Assembly: GCF_024505145.1 (NCBI RefSeq)
Contig: NZ_JANIAA010000035.1
Location: 46,522 to 110,521, forward strand
Reading direction: 5' to 3'
DNA from: Streptomyces rugosispiralis
GTDB taxonomy: Bacteria > Actinomycetota > Actinomycetes > Streptomycetales > Streptomycetaceae
Length of the DNA stretch: 64,000 bases
Part shown: positions 1-8,268 of the stretch, piece after piece
Position numbering within the stretch: position 1 is the stretch's first letter
How the letters are laid out: each line of letters opens with the position of its first letter
Translations under genes and position numbers: made by a program
Notes under the pieces: model-generated
Seen by the model: only the letters and a program-made list of their open reading frames with translations
What the model was told of the DNA's origin: nothing
The model's database searches: none

Positions 1-584
1 CCGGCCAACACTTCCGGCCGCACTGGGTTCCCGGTGACAACGGCCACGGACCGTACAGCCTCCGGGAGGAGCGGGAGCGTCGACTCCGACGACACGGCGA
101 TCCGCGCCGCCGAACCGGCCAGCTTCCGGTTCGCCAGCCCGAGCCGCACGGTCTGCTCATGCAGCACCAGCGGACGCTTGCACATCCGCGCCGCCAGCCC
201 GGCCGGGACGGCGACGTACCCGCCGGTCGCGAGGACGACGTCCGGCCGGAAGTCCGACACGATCTTGCGGGCCTGAGCGACACCGAGCGGTACCCGCGCC
301 ATGTCCTTGACATTCGCCGGGCTGATCATCTTGAGCGGGTTCGCGGACCGGCGGATCTTGCCCGTCGCGACCGTCGTGAAGGCGATGCCCTCGGCCGGGG
401 CGACGCGGGCCTCCAGCCCGTCAGGCGTGCCGATCCAGAGGACATCGAGCGTGCGCCCCTCGGCCGCCAGCCGGGCCTGCAACGCCCGAACCGCAGTCAA
501 CGCAGGGTAGGTGTGGCCGCCAGTACCTCCGCCCGTGACGATGAGGCGGAAGGTACTCGACAGACGGGAAGCAGGTTCGTTCAC
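1..584 (-). CDS. murG: MurG-type UDP-GlcNAc glycosyltransferase, 5' part
   Basis: This is the N-terminal ~194 residues of a lipid II-forming transferase, which adds GlcNAc to undecaprenyl-diphospho-muramoylpentapeptide at the inner face of the membrane. The reverse strand reads from a GTG at 584 and shows the family's glycine-rich motif VTGGGTGGHTYPA at about residues 15-27, then VLATGGYVAVPAGLAA and LVLHEQ. The C-terminal half, with the UDP-GlcNAc site, lies outside the window. No other cell-wall or division gene is beside its start: the next gene is divergent and encodes a secreted repeat protein. That argues for a second, stand-alone murG homologue rather than the dcw-cluster copy. The family is clear; orthology and paralogue status are inferred. 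Confidence 0.85.
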   Translation of the reverse strand, partial: MNEPASRLSSTFRLIVTGGGTGGHTYPALTAVRALQARLAAEGRTLDVLWIGTPDGLEARVAPAEGIAFTTVATGKIRRSANPLKMISPANVKDMARVPLGVAQARKIVSDFRPDVVLATGGYVAVPAGLAARMCKRPLVLHEQTVRLGLANRKLAGSAARIAVSSESTLPLLPEAVRSVAVVTGNPVRPEVLA

Positions 585-914
585 CCCGCGCACCCTACTG
601 GCTCGACCGCAGCCCGGAGGACGATTCGAGCCGCGCGAGCGCTGATCGACCGGAATCCCGGGCTTGGATTTCGGCGGTATCGATTTCTCGGCGGTGCCCC
701 TTGGGGCGCCGCCGTTTTCGTATGCCTGGAATCGTCAATCCACGATGACCGCCATCGCCGTAACGGGTGCTGTTTCGTATATGTGTTCATGTAGTACGAG
801 CACATGAAAAGCCTTTAAGGACAGCTAATCTCTGTGATGTCATCGAATTGGCCACTTGAGGTGTTTTATGGGGAATTGCGCCTTGGATGGCCGGAGTCGA
901 AGGGAAGCGACGAC

Positions 915-1481
915 ATGTCAGCTCGCCGAATGCTCACCGGTACGTTCCTGGGGCTGGGAGCCCTGGCCCTGGCCGCCACGGCGGTCGCCCCGGCGGCCAA
1001 CGCCGCGCCCGTCCCCGTGACCGCCCTCAACTGTGACGGCGATACCTACAAGTGCACGGCCAACCTGGCGTTCGGCGACGGCCGGTGGGTCGCGCAGTGG
1101 AATGTGAGCGTATTCCACCAGAGCGCGGCGAGCCATCAGCGGACCACCCGCTCGGCGGACGCGCTGCGCAGGGCCGCGGCCCCGGTCCCGGTCACGAGCC
1201 TCAACTGTGACGGGGACACCTACAAGTGCACCGCCGGGCTGCAGTTCGGTGACGGCAGGTGGGTCGCCCAGTGGAACGCCAGTGTGTTCCACCAGGCCGT
1301 GGCCAATGCCGTGCCCACCGTGTCGGCGAAGACGGTCAAGGCTCCGCGGGAGGCCGCCGCCCCGGTGCCGGTGACCGGCCTGAACTGCGACGGTGACACT
1401 TACAAGTGCACGGCCAACCTGCGGTTCGGCGACGGCCGGTGGGTCGCTCAGTGGGACACCGCCGTCTTCCACCAGAACTGA
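915..1481 (+). CDS. secreted protein of three near-identical 39-residue units
   Basis: This 188-residue exported protein belongs to no family I recognise. Residues 1-30 form a signal peptide (MSARR, a hydrophobic core, then AANA before APVPVT). The rest is three copies of a unit beginning APVPVT, running through NCDGDTYKCTA and FGDGRWVAQW, and ending VFHQ, joined by Ala/Arg-rich linkers of about 20 residues. Each unit has two cysteines spaced C-x6-C, suggesting a disulfide in each unit. The ATG at 915 follows AAGGGAAG and gives a clean signal peptide, so I prefer it to the in-frame ATG at 834. It is monocistronic and ends at a shared terminator. Extracellular location is inferred from the signal peptide; function is unknown. 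Confidence 0.75.
   Translation: MSARRMLTGTFLGLGALALAATAVAPAANAAPVPVTALNCDGDTYKCTANLAFGDGRWVAQWNVSVFHQSAASHQRTTRSADALRRAAAPVPVTSLNCDGDTYKCTAGLQFGDGRWVAQWNASVFHQAVANAVPTVSAKTVKAPREAAAPVPVTGLNCDGDTYKCTANLRFGDGRWVAQWDTAVFHQN
1005..1475 (+). repeat. three coding repeats of 117 bp (39 codons)
   Basis: The units are at 1005-1121, 1179-1295 and 1359-1475. They differ at only a few residues (for example ANLAF, AGLQF and ANLRF), and the two Cys and two Trp codons are invariant. The linkers between units are unrelated to each other. This suggests duplication of a folded module with selection on the unit and not on the linker. Confidence 0.9.
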
Positions 1482-1488
1482 CCCGGGA

Positions 1489-1527
1489 CGGGCGGGCCCG
1501 GTGCGGACAGCGCGCCGGGCCCGCCCG
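1489..1527. terminator. bidirectional hairpin terminator
   Basis: A perfect 13-bp inverted repeat (CGGGCGGGCCCGG at 1489-1501, its complement at 1515-1527) with a 13-nt loop lies between two convergent stop codons (1481 and 1529). It has no U-tract, as is usual in Streptomyces. Confidence 0.8.
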
Positions 1528-1528
1528 G

Positions 1529-2386
1529 TTACCCGTTCTCGAACGCCACCGGCGCCTCGAACGCCGCCCGGCGCGTGGCCCGGCGCAGCGCTCGCAGCAC
1601 CGGTCCGCCGAGGGTGAGGGTGAGCAGCGCCGTGACCACGGCCCGCGGCAGGTCCCAGCCCAGCGAGGTGGCCAGGCAGTACGCCACGAAGCGGGCGAGG
1701 TTCTCGCCGAGCGGGTCGCCGGGGACGTAGGAGATTCCCGAGGCCATGCCCTGCATCAGGGTCCAGCCCTGGAGGTTCATGACCGTTCCGTAGGCCACGG
1801 ACGCCACCGCCCCGTACCCCGCCAACAGCAGCGACTCCGCCCGGCCGCGCAGCCGGGCGGCGCCGGGGAGCAGCCCCGCGCCCATCGCCACCCACCCCAT
1901 CGCCAGCATCTGGAACGGCATCCATGGGCCCACCCCGCCCGTGAGCAGCGCGGACGCGAACATCGACACGGCGCCGAGGACAAAGCCGAAACCGGGGCCC
2001 AGCACCCGCCCCGACAGCACCATCAGGAAGAACATCGGCTCGATCCCGGCCGTCCCCGCGCCCAGCGGCCGCAGGGCCGCCCCCGCCGCCGCCAGCACCC
2101 CGAGCATCGCGACGGCCTTGGCGTCCAGACCGGTGTCCGCGATGGTCGCCACGACCACGGCCAGCAGCAGCGGGAGCAGCGCGGCGAAGAGCCAGGGCGC
2201 GTCGGCGGCGTGGGTGGTGATCCCGGAGTCGCCCGGTGCGAACAGCGGCCAGCCGAAGGCGACGGCACCGATCGCCGAGACGAGCGCGAGCGCCGCCACC
2301 GAGCGCGGGCCGAGGCGTACGGCCCTCGTCCTGCCGCCGCGTTCCCGCTCCGCCCGCTGCGGCCCGCTCGGTGCCGTCCCGCTCAT
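1529..2386 (-). CDS. ECF transporter substrate-binding (S) component, probably cobalamin-related
   Basis: This 285-residue integral membrane protein has about six hydrophobic segments. The stretch around MFFLMVLSGRVLGPGFGF and TGGVGPWMPFQMLAMGW resembles CbrT/QueT-like energy-coupling-factor S components. The S component binds the vitamin and topples in the membrane when the ECF module hydrolyses ATP. The ATG at 2386 overlaps the TGA of the ATPase gene (ATGA), so it is translationally coupled and last in the operon. Specificity for cobalamin or a related cobamide is inferred from the cobalamin riboswitch heading the operon and the toroid protein encoded first; the S-component sequence alone does not prove it. 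A queuosine or other vitamin S component is the main alternative. Confidence 0.7.
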   Translation of the reverse strand: MSGTAPSGPQRAERERGGRTRAVRLGPRSVAALALVSAIGAVAFGWPLFAPGDSGITTHAADAPWLFAALLPLLLAVVVATIADTGLDAKAVAMLGVLAAAGAALRPLGAGTAGIEPMFFLMVLSGRVLGPGFGFVLGAVSMFASALLTGGVGPWMPFQMLAMGWVAMGAGLLPGAARLRGRAESLLLAGYGAVASVAYGTVMNLQGWTLMQGMASGISYVPGDPLGENLARFVAYCLATSLGWDLPRAVVTALLTLTLGGPVLRALRRATRRAAFEAPVAFENG

Positions 2387-4005
2387 GGCGCTCCCTCCAG
2401 CGCCTCGCGCACCTGCGGCACCGTCAGCCACGGCAGCGGGGCCAGCACCTTGGCCACCTGTGGGGCGAAGGCGGGCGAGGAGACCACCACCTCCGCCGTG
2501 GGGCCGTCCGCGACCACCTCGCCCTCGGCCAGGATGACGACGCGGTGGGCGAGTTCGGCCGCCAGCTCGACATCGTGGGTGGCCAGTACGGTCGCGTGGC
2601 CGTCCGCGGCCAGCCCCCGCACGACCTCCACCAGGCGCGCCTTCGCCGCGTAGTCGAGCCCGCGGGTCGGCTCGTCGAGCAGCAGCAGGGGCGGACGGGC
2701 GGTGAGGATGACGGACAGGGCCAGCGCCAGCCGCTGCCCCTCGGACAGATCGCGCGGATGGGCGGTGTCCGCCACCTCCGGCAGCAGCCGGCCGACCAGC
2801 TCACGGCAGGTGCCGGGCGCCGCGCCCGCGTCCCGGTCGGCCGCCGCGCACTCGGCGGCGACCGTGTCCGCGTAGAGCAGATCGCGCGGCTCCTGCGGTA
2901 CGAGGCCCACCTGGCGCAGCAGTTCGGCGGGGCGGGTGCGGTGCGGTACGACCCGGTCCGGGCCGACGCGCACCGAGCCCGAGGCCGGTTCGTGCAGCCC
3001 GACCAGACTGGCCAGAAGCGTGGACTTGCCCGCGCCGTTGCGCCCCATCAGCGCCACCGTCTCACCCGGCCGCACCGTCAGGTCCACCCCGCGCAGCGCC
3101 GCCACCCGGCCGTGGCGTACGGACAGCCGCGTCACCTCGCCCACCGGGCCGCCCGGCGGTGGACCGGCCACCGCCCGCGGGGCGAGCGGCGCCAGCCGCT
3201 CCCGCAGCGGCCCCGCCTTGCGGCGGGCGTCCCGTATGGACAGCGGCACCGGTGGGGGCCATCCCGCGAGGGCGCCCAGCGCCACCACGGGCGGCCGGAC
3301 GGGCGACACCGGCAGCAACTCGGCCGGTGCGCCGGTCAGCGGGGCGGCGCCGGGGGAGGGGAGCAGGATCATCTGGTCCGCGTACTGCGCCACCCGCTCG
3401 AGGCGGTGTTCGGCCATCAGGACGGTGGTGCCCAGGTCGTGCACCAGCCGCTGCAGCACGGCCAGCACCTCCTCGGCGGCGGCCGGGTCCAGCGCGGAGG
3501 TCGGCTCGTCCAGGACCAGCACGCGGGGGTGGGTGGTGAGCACCGAGCCGATCGCCACGCGCTGCCGCTGCCCGCCGGAGAGCGTGGCGATGGGACGGCC
3601 CCGCAACTCGGCGAGGCCCAGCAGATCCAGGGTCTCCTCGACCCGGCGGCGCATGGTGTCCGGGGCGACGCCGAGCGACTCCATGCCGTACGCCAGCTCG
3701 TCCTCGACGGTGTCGGTGACGAAGTGCGCGAGCGGATCCTGCCCCACGGTGCCGACGACGTCGGCGAGTTCGCGCGGCTTGTGGGTACGGGTGTCCCGGC
3801 CCGCGACCGTGACGCGGCCGCGCAGGGTGCCACCGGTGAAATGCGGTACGAGACCGGAGACGGCCCCGAGGAGTGTCGACTTACCGACCCCGGACGGGCC
3901 CACGAGCAGACACAGCTCGCCCTCGGGGACGGTCAGGTCCACCCCCGCCAGCGCGGGCCGGGCCGCGCCGTCGTAGTGGACCGACACCTGCTCAAAGCGG
4001 ATCAC
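2383..4005 (-). CDS. ECF transporter double ATPase (EcfA-EcfA' fusion)
   Basis: This 540-residue protein carries two complete ABC ATPase domains, the energising module of an ECF importer. Domain 1 has Walker A GPSGVGKS (36-43), signature LSGGQ (142-146) and Walker B ending LDEPTSALD (near 166). Domain 2 has GRNGAGKS (321-328), LSEGQ (420-424) and LLLDEPTRGLD (near 444). The A and A' subunits, often separate proteins, are fused here, as is common in actinobacteria. The GTG start at 4005 overlaps the EcfT stop as GTGA, and its own stop overlaps the S-component ATG. It acts at the cytoplasmic face with the EcfT protein encoded just upstream. Confidence 0.88.
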   Translation of the reverse strand: MIRFEQVSVHYDGAARPALAGVDLTVPEGELCLLVGPSGVGKSTLLGAVSGLVPHFTGGTLRGRVTVAGRDTRTHKPRELADVVGTVGQDPLAHFVTDTVEDELAYGMESLGVAPDTMRRRVEETLDLLGLAELRGRPIATLSGGQRQRVAIGSVLTTHPRVLVLDEPTSALDPAAAEEVLAVLQRLVHDLGTTVLMAEHRLERVAQYADQMILLPSPGAAPLTGAPAELLPVSPVRPPVVALGALAGWPPPVPLSIRDARRKAGPLRERLAPLAPRAVAGPPPGGPVGEVTRLSVRHGRVAALRGVDLTVRPGETVALMGRNGAGKSTLLASLVGLHEPASGSVRVGPDRVVPHRTRPAELLRQVGLVPQEPRDLLYADTVAAECAAADRDAGAAPGTCRELVGRLLPEVADTAHPRDLSEGQRLALALSVILTARPPLLLLDEPTRGLDYAAKARLVEVVRGLAADGHATVLATHDVELAAELAHRVVILAEGEVVADGPTAEVVVSSPAFAPQVAKVLAPLPWLTVPQVREALEGAP

Positions 4006-5396
4006 TGCGTGCTGCCCTCCTCGGGTTCCGCCTCGGCTCGCGCGTCAGCGCGCTCGCCGCCGGGCGGGGGTTGTGCGGTGCGGTGGTGGTCGGGGACGTC
4101 CGCCGGGTGCGGGGCGGGTGGCGTGTCGGGGCGCGGGTCGCGCCGCCGGGCTCGCCCTCGGGCCGGTGCGGCGGGGGCCTCGTTCACCGGACGCGGTTCG
4201 CGGGACGGGTCCGGGGACGGGGTCGGGGCCGGGTCCGGGGCCGGGGCGGCGAGGGCCGGGAGGAGGCCCAGGAGCACTGCCGCCGCGGGCCATAGCGGCA
4301 GGGTCGGGGTGGTGAGCGGGACGACCGACGGCTGGAGGGCCTCGGGGGCGTAGGAGGCGGCCCGGATCATCAGTGCCGCGACCGCCGCCCCCGACCCGGC
4401 CACCAGCCACGCCCGTACGCCCCAGCGGTCCGGGCGGTAGCGGCTGCGCACCGAGCGGCGGCCGCCCAGCCACAGGCCGCCGAGCGCGGCGGCGAGTCCG
4501 CCGAGCAGCACCGGCAGTCCGTAGCCCGCGCCCTCGGCCGCGAGCAGGCCGTACGTACCGCAGCAGACGCCGAGCAGCCCGCCCAGCGTCAGCGCGGTGG
4601 TGGTGCGGGCGACGGCGGGCGGGACCTGGGCGGTGCGGCCGTAGCCGCGCGCGTCCATCGCCGCCGCCAGGGCCACCGAGCGTTCCAACGCGCCCTCCAG
4701 CACCGGCAGTCCGACCTGCAGCAGCGCCTTCACCCCGCGGTCGGGGCGGCCGCGCAGCCTGCGGGCGGAGCGCAGCCGGGTCACGTCCGCCACCAGATGG
4801 GGTGCGAAGGTCATCGCCACCACGACCGCGACCCCGGCCTCGTAGAGCGCGCCGGGCAGCGACTTGAGCAGCCGCGCCGGGCTGGCGAGGGCGTTCGCGG
4901 CGCCGACGCAGATCAGCAGGGTGGCCAGCCGCAGCCCGTCGTACAGCGCGAACACCAGCCCCTCGGCCGACACCCGGCCGCCGACGCGCACCCCCTGCGC
5001 CCAGTGGGGCAACGGGACTTCGGGGAGCGTGAAGAGCACCCGCGTCCCGGGGATCGGCGAGCCGAAGAAGACCGCGAAGAACAGCCGGATGGCCAGTACG
5101 ACGAGCCCCAGCTTGAGGAACGCGATGTACGAGCGGGCCCATGGCGCGTCCGTGCGGCGCACGGCCACCACATAGCCCGCGACCGCGATCAGCAGCCCGA
5201 GCAGCAGCGGGTTGGTGGTCCGGGACGCGGCCGTGGCCAGCCCGAGCGCCCACAGCCACCAGGCCCCGGCGTGCAGGGCGCTTCCGCCGCGCGGGGTACC
5301 GGCGGGCGGCCGGACGGGGAACCCGGCGCCGGGGCGGCGCGGAGCCGTGGCCGGGGCGGTGGTGCGCGGTGGCATGCCGGTCTTCCGTACGTTCAT
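4002..5396 (-). CDS. ECF transporter transmembrane coupling protein EcfT
   Basis: This 464-residue membrane protein couples ATPase motion to the S component. It has several hydrophobic helices and the diagnostic coupling-helix motif ALAAAMDARGYGR, which contains the Ala-Arg-Gly signature of EcfT. The N-terminal ~45 residues and the last ~70 are Pro/Arg-rich, unusually long and probably disordered. The ATG at 5396 overlaps the preceding gene's TGA (ATGA), and the stop overlaps the ATPase start. The long C-terminal tail (PAPDPAPTPSPDPS and onward) is larger than the family core needs and may be lineage-specific. Confidence 0.85.
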   Translation of the reverse strand: MNVRKTGMPPRTTAPATAPRRPGAGFPVRPPAGTPRGGSALHAGAWWLWALGLATAASRTTNPLLLGLLIAVAGYVVAVRRTDAPWARSYIAFLKLGLVVLAIRLFFAVFFGSPIPGTRVLFTLPEVPLPHWAQGVRVGGRVSAEGLVFALYDGLRLATLLICVGAANALASPARLLKSLPGALYEAGVAVVVAMTFAPHLVADVTRLRSARRLRGRPDRGVKALLQVGLPVLEGALERSVALAAAMDARGYGRTAQVPPAVARTTTALTLGGLLGVCCGTYGLLAAEGAGYGLPVLLGGLAAALGGLWLGGRRSVRSRYRPDRWGVRAWLVAGSGAAVAALMIRAASYAPEALQPSVVPLTTPTLPLWPAAAVLLGLLPALAAPAPDPAPTPSPDPSREPRPVNEAPAAPARGRARRRDPRPDTPPAPHPADVPDHHRTAQPPPGGERADARAEAEPEEGSTQ

Positions 5397-6067
5397 ACCC
5401 GACGGCGGCGCGCCTGCCAGACCGCCGCGGCGCCGAGCAGCACGACGGCGGCGAGCCCGCCGATCAGCCCGGCCGAGGGGCCGGAGCCGCCGTCCGCCTC
5501 GCCGCCGCCCTTCGGGGCGGGGCGGGCGTCCACGGAGGCGCTCACCTTGTCCCCGCAGCCCGTCTCCGGATAACCGGAGATGGCGCACAGCAGCGCGGCG
5601 GAGTTGTAGCGCAGCGGCTTCGCGACGGCGGCGAGCGCCTCCCCGGCGGACGCGTCCGCACCGACCCGTGCGCACTCGGTACGGGGGGCGGGCGGCGTCC
5701 GGCGGTCGGGCGCGTCGGTGGCCGTACCGAAGTCGATGACCACCGCGACCCGTTTGGTGCCGTCCGTGGCCGGGGTGTCGGCGCAGACGGCGGCGAAGTC
5801 GGCCATGCCGCGCGGCCGGGTGGCGTCGTTCGAGTCCTCGCTGACCGCGAAGCGGAAGCCGATCATGTCGCCGTCACCGGGCCGCGCCGAGGAGGGCCCC
5901 TGGGTGGCGTAGCTCCAGCTTCCGCCGTCCCCGGCCCGCTGCCAGAACGACCAGTAGCGATATCCGTCGGCGGCCTGGGCCCGGCCCGTGCCGAGTATCG
6001 CGAACAGGGCGAGGAACAGGGCGAGGACGGGCAGCGACAGCCGGGCCGCGTGGATGCGTGGGCTCAA
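5393..6067 (-). CDS. SCO2322-like surface-anchored protein of the ECF operon
   Basis: This is a 224-residue exported protein. A signal sequence (LPVLALFLALFAILGTGRAQA) is followed by ADGYRYWSFWQR, a globular region with a few Cys, a Gly/Ser linker, and a C-terminal hydrophobic helix ending in Arg residues (QARRRRV). It is therefore predicted to be tethered outside the membrane. I recall this protein type as SCO2322 family, a name and not a function. The TTG at 6067 overlaps the previous stop (TTGA) and gives the signal peptide directly. Position between the toroid and EcfT suggests a role in presenting substrate to the transporter, which is inference. Confidence 0.7.
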   Translation of the reverse strand: MSPRIHAARLSLPVLALFLALFAILGTGRAQAADGYRYWSFWQRAGDGGSWSYATQGPSSARPGDGDMIGFRFAVSEDSNDATRPRGMADFAAVCADTPATDGTKRVAVVIDFGTATDAPDRRTPPAPRTECARVGADASAGEALAAVAKPLRYNSAALLCAISGYPETGCGDKVSASVDARPAPKGGGEADGGSGPSAGLIGGLAAVVLLGAAAVWQARRRRV

Positions 6068-7356
6068 AGCTGTCGCCTCTTCCGGCCGCTCAGGAGGAAG
6101 CCGATGCCCATGCCGGCGACCGCGCAGACGCCGACGGTCCACCAGACGCCGCCGACCCCGCCGCCGTCGTCCTTCTTCTCCTCGCTCCCGCCGTTCCCGT
6201 CCGACTCCGCGCCCGGGGCCGCCGCCTCGGGCTTCGGACCGGTGGCGTTGAGCTGCCGGACGAGGTCGGCGCCGCCGAAGTCGCGGGGGTTGGCGCCGGC
6301 CGCGTGGGCCGCGAGGATCAGCTTGGCGAGCGCGCCGGGGTCGCCCTTGGCCCAGGCAGCCGTGCCGCTGTCCTCGCTCTGCAGCCACTGAAGGGGCTTG
6401 CCCGCGGCCGCGCTGTGCTCCCCGGCGGCGAGAGCCATCACCGCGTCGGCCGTGCCGCCGAAGTCGGGCTGGTCCTTGGCGCCGGGCAGCGCGGACTTCA
6501 GGTGCATATCGCTGTCGGACATGACGCGGGAGAGATGGGCCAGGGCGGCCTCGGCGGCGTCCTTCGGGGTGCTTTCCGCGTCCTTCGGGGTGTTGTCCCC
6601 GTCCTTCCCCTTCTCGCAGCGCAGCGGCTTGGGCTCGGCGCCGCTGTCCTTGCCGACGGTCTCGAAGACGAAGCCCTTGCCCTGCGCGGCCAGCGCGGCG
6701 CTCGCGGTGGCCAGCTCATTGGCGACGGGCTCGCCCTTGGCCGCCGTGTACGCGAACGCCCCGCGCTCCTCCGCCTTCGCCGAGCAGCCCAGCCGCAGGG
6801 CGAGCAGCGCGTCGTACGGGGTCTTGCCGCCCTTGCCCGTGGCCGACGTCACCTTCGCCGGGTCCTGGCCGGTGGCGGCGAAGGCGCCGATCGCCGCCGC
6901 GGTGGAGTTGGCGTCGCTCGGGCCGCCCGGGTTCATGCCCCAGCCGCCGTCCTCGTTCTGGTGGCCCTTCAGCCAGCCGATGCCCTTCTCCACGGTGCCG
7001 GAGCGGCCGCCCACCGCGGCCAGCGCCTGGACCGCCGCCGCCGTCGCGTCCGTGAACTCGCCCTTCTTCGGGTCGCACGCCGTGGACGTGTCCGTGCGGT
7101 ACGCCGCGAAGCCGCCGTCCGCGCAACTCTGCCCGGCCAGCCAGTCGATGGCCGACTTCGCCGGGGTGACGCCCACCGCGTCCTGGGCGAGCAGCGCCAG
7201 CGACTGCCGCCACACCCCGTCGAACTTCGGGTCCTTGGCGCCGTAGAGCCCCTCGGCACGCCCGGCCGGGCCGTCTTCGGCCACGGCGGCAGGCGCGGCG
7301 GCCGCGCCCAGGGCGGCGCACAGGGAAAGAGCCGCCACGCTGCGGCGAATGTTCAT
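6064..7356 (-). CDS. secreted alpha/alpha-toroid protein (prenyltransferase/squalene-cyclase-like repeats), membrane-tethered
   Basis: This is a 430-residue exported protein and first gene of the ECF operon. After a signal peptide (MNIRRSVAALSLCAALGA through AVAEDG) come repeats typical of terpenoid-cyclase-like toroids: WLAGQSCADGGF, FTDATAAAVQALAAVGG, WLKGHQNEDGGWG, NSTAAAIGAFAATG and ADAVMALAAGEH. A Gly/Lys/Glu-rich spacer and a hydrophobic helix followed by GRKRRQL anchor the C terminus. Animal intrinsic factor and transcobalamin bind B12 with the same general fold, so with the upstream B12 riboswitch I infer a cobamide-capturing protein. An enzymatic terpene cyclase is unlikely for a secreted, tethered protein. 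The ATG at 7356 has GAGAGG upstream. Confidence 0.75.
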   Translation of the reverse strand: MNIRRSVAALSLCAALGAAAAPAAVAEDGPAGRAEGLYGAKDPKFDGVWRQSLALLAQDAVGVTPAKSAIDWLAGQSCADGGFAAYRTDTSTACDPKKGEFTDATAAAVQALAAVGGRSGTVEKGIGWLKGHQNEDGGWGMNPGGPSDANSTAAAIGAFAATGQDPAKVTSATGKGGKTPYDALLALRLGCSAKAEERGAFAYTAAKGEPVANELATASAALAAQGKGFVFETVGKDSGAEPKPLRCEKGKDGDNTPKDAESTPKDAAEAALAHLSRVMSDSDMHLKSALPGAKDQPDFGGTADAVMALAAGEHSAAAGKPLQWLQSEDSGTAAWAKGDPGALAKLILAAHAAGANPRDFGGADLVRQLNATGPKPEAAAPGAESDGNGGSEEKKDDGGGVGGVWWTVGVCAVAGMGIGFLLSGRKRRQL

Positions 7357-7439
7357 GGCTGTGGTGCCTCTCGGTCGGTGGACGGGCGCACGCAGCCGCG
7401 CACGGCCGTCCAGCCGCGCCGCACGCGGAACGCTCCGCG

Positions 7440-7625
7440 GCACGCCTGGCACCCGGCTCAGCTCCGCATACCTCGACGGTGCCGCCACCGGTCGTCCGGC
7501 GGCGGGAGCCTGCGTCGTCGCGCCCGCCCGGGTGTTCCGGCTCGTACGCCCCGCGGGGCGCGCTCACGGTTGCGGGTCAGCGCCGGAATCGCACCGGCTT
7601 CCCCCGATCGGACGCGTATGAATTT
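7440..7625 (-). ncRNA. cobalamin (B12) riboswitch
   Basis: The reverse strand of 7564-7605 carries the conserved aptamer core GGGAAGCCGGTGCGAT, then TCCGGCGCTGACCCGC and AACCGTGA, an almost exact match to the cobalamin-riboswitch core. About 100 nt downstream, at 7444-7459, is a B12-box-like AGCCGGGTGCCAGGC. The element ends roughly 85 nt before the toroid gene's ATG, so it probably controls the whole five-gene ECF operon, repressing it when adenosylcobalamin is plentiful. The outer boundaries are estimates. The conserved core is what I see; ligand and direction of control follow from the family. Confidence 0.88.
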
Positions 7626-7635
7626 TACGGACAGC

Positions 7636-8202
7636 TTATCCGCCGACTTGTCGGGCGCCTGCAGCCGCCCACCGCGCACGGCCGCCGAAACGGCTGCCGC
7701 CCCGGACGACCGAGAGACAGCGCGTCGTCGTGCCGTCCTCCTCCTCGATATCACGGCGGTGCGCGAAGCCGAGCCGGGTGAGCAGGGTCAGCGACGCCTC
7801 GTTGGCCGCCATGACCGTGGCGTGCACCTCGTCCAGCCCGAGCGCGCCGAGGCCGTGGCCGACGACCGCCTCGGTCAGCTCGGTCCCCAGACCGCGCCCC
7901 CACGCCTCCGGCGCCAGCGCGTAGACGATCTCGTGGCCGCCGACGGTCTCGGTCGGCTTGATCTCGGCGTGGCCGACGTACCGGCCGTCCTCGCGGACGG
8001 CCCATACGTCGAACAGCCGCCGGGCGTAGACCTTGGTGAAGATCCGCCCGAACAGCGCCCGGTCCTCGGCCGCCGTGGCGAGCCTGCCGTCCCCCAGCCA
8101 GCGGCACACCCGCCGGTCCTGGAACAGCGCCACGAAGGCGTCCTCGTCCTCGGGCCGGTACGGCTCGAGCAGCAGGCGCGCGGTGCGCAGCGTCGGGGTC
8201 AT
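7636..8202 (-). CDS. GNAT-family N-acetyltransferase (RimJ/RimL type)
   Basis: This 188-residue acetyltransferase has the layout of the ribosomal-protein-acetyltransferase branch. TPTLRTARLLLEPYRPEDEDA is the usual N-terminal strand and helix, and EAWGRGLGTELTEAVV is the acetyl-CoA-binding motif A (the Q/RxxGxG/A type). NEASLTLLTRLGF is the typical late helix. The ATG at 8202 fits the family start; the frame stays open a little upstream. The last 30 residues are basic and probably disordered. It is on the same strand as the ECF operon but separated from it by the riboswitch. The acceptor is unknown. Confidence 0.85.
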   Translation of the reverse strand: MTPTLRTARLLLEPYRPEDEDAFVALFQDRRVCRWLGDGRLATAAEDRALFGRIFTKVYARRLFDVWAVREDGRYVGHAEIKPTETVGGHEIVYALAPEAWGRGLGTELTEAVVGHGLGALGLDEVHATVMAANEASLTLLTRLGFAHRRDIEEEDGTTTRCLSVVRGGSRFGGRARWAAAGARQVGG

Positions 8203-8268
8203 GCGCCGCGACGCTACGCGGCCGGGCACCACCCGGCAATCGGACAGCGCGCCTGACGGCCCCATCCG

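Noticed and set aside
834..914. Upstream start for the repeat protein at 834
   Set aside because: It would put 27 residues before the signal peptide. ATG 915 has its own ribosome site and produces a standard secretory leader.
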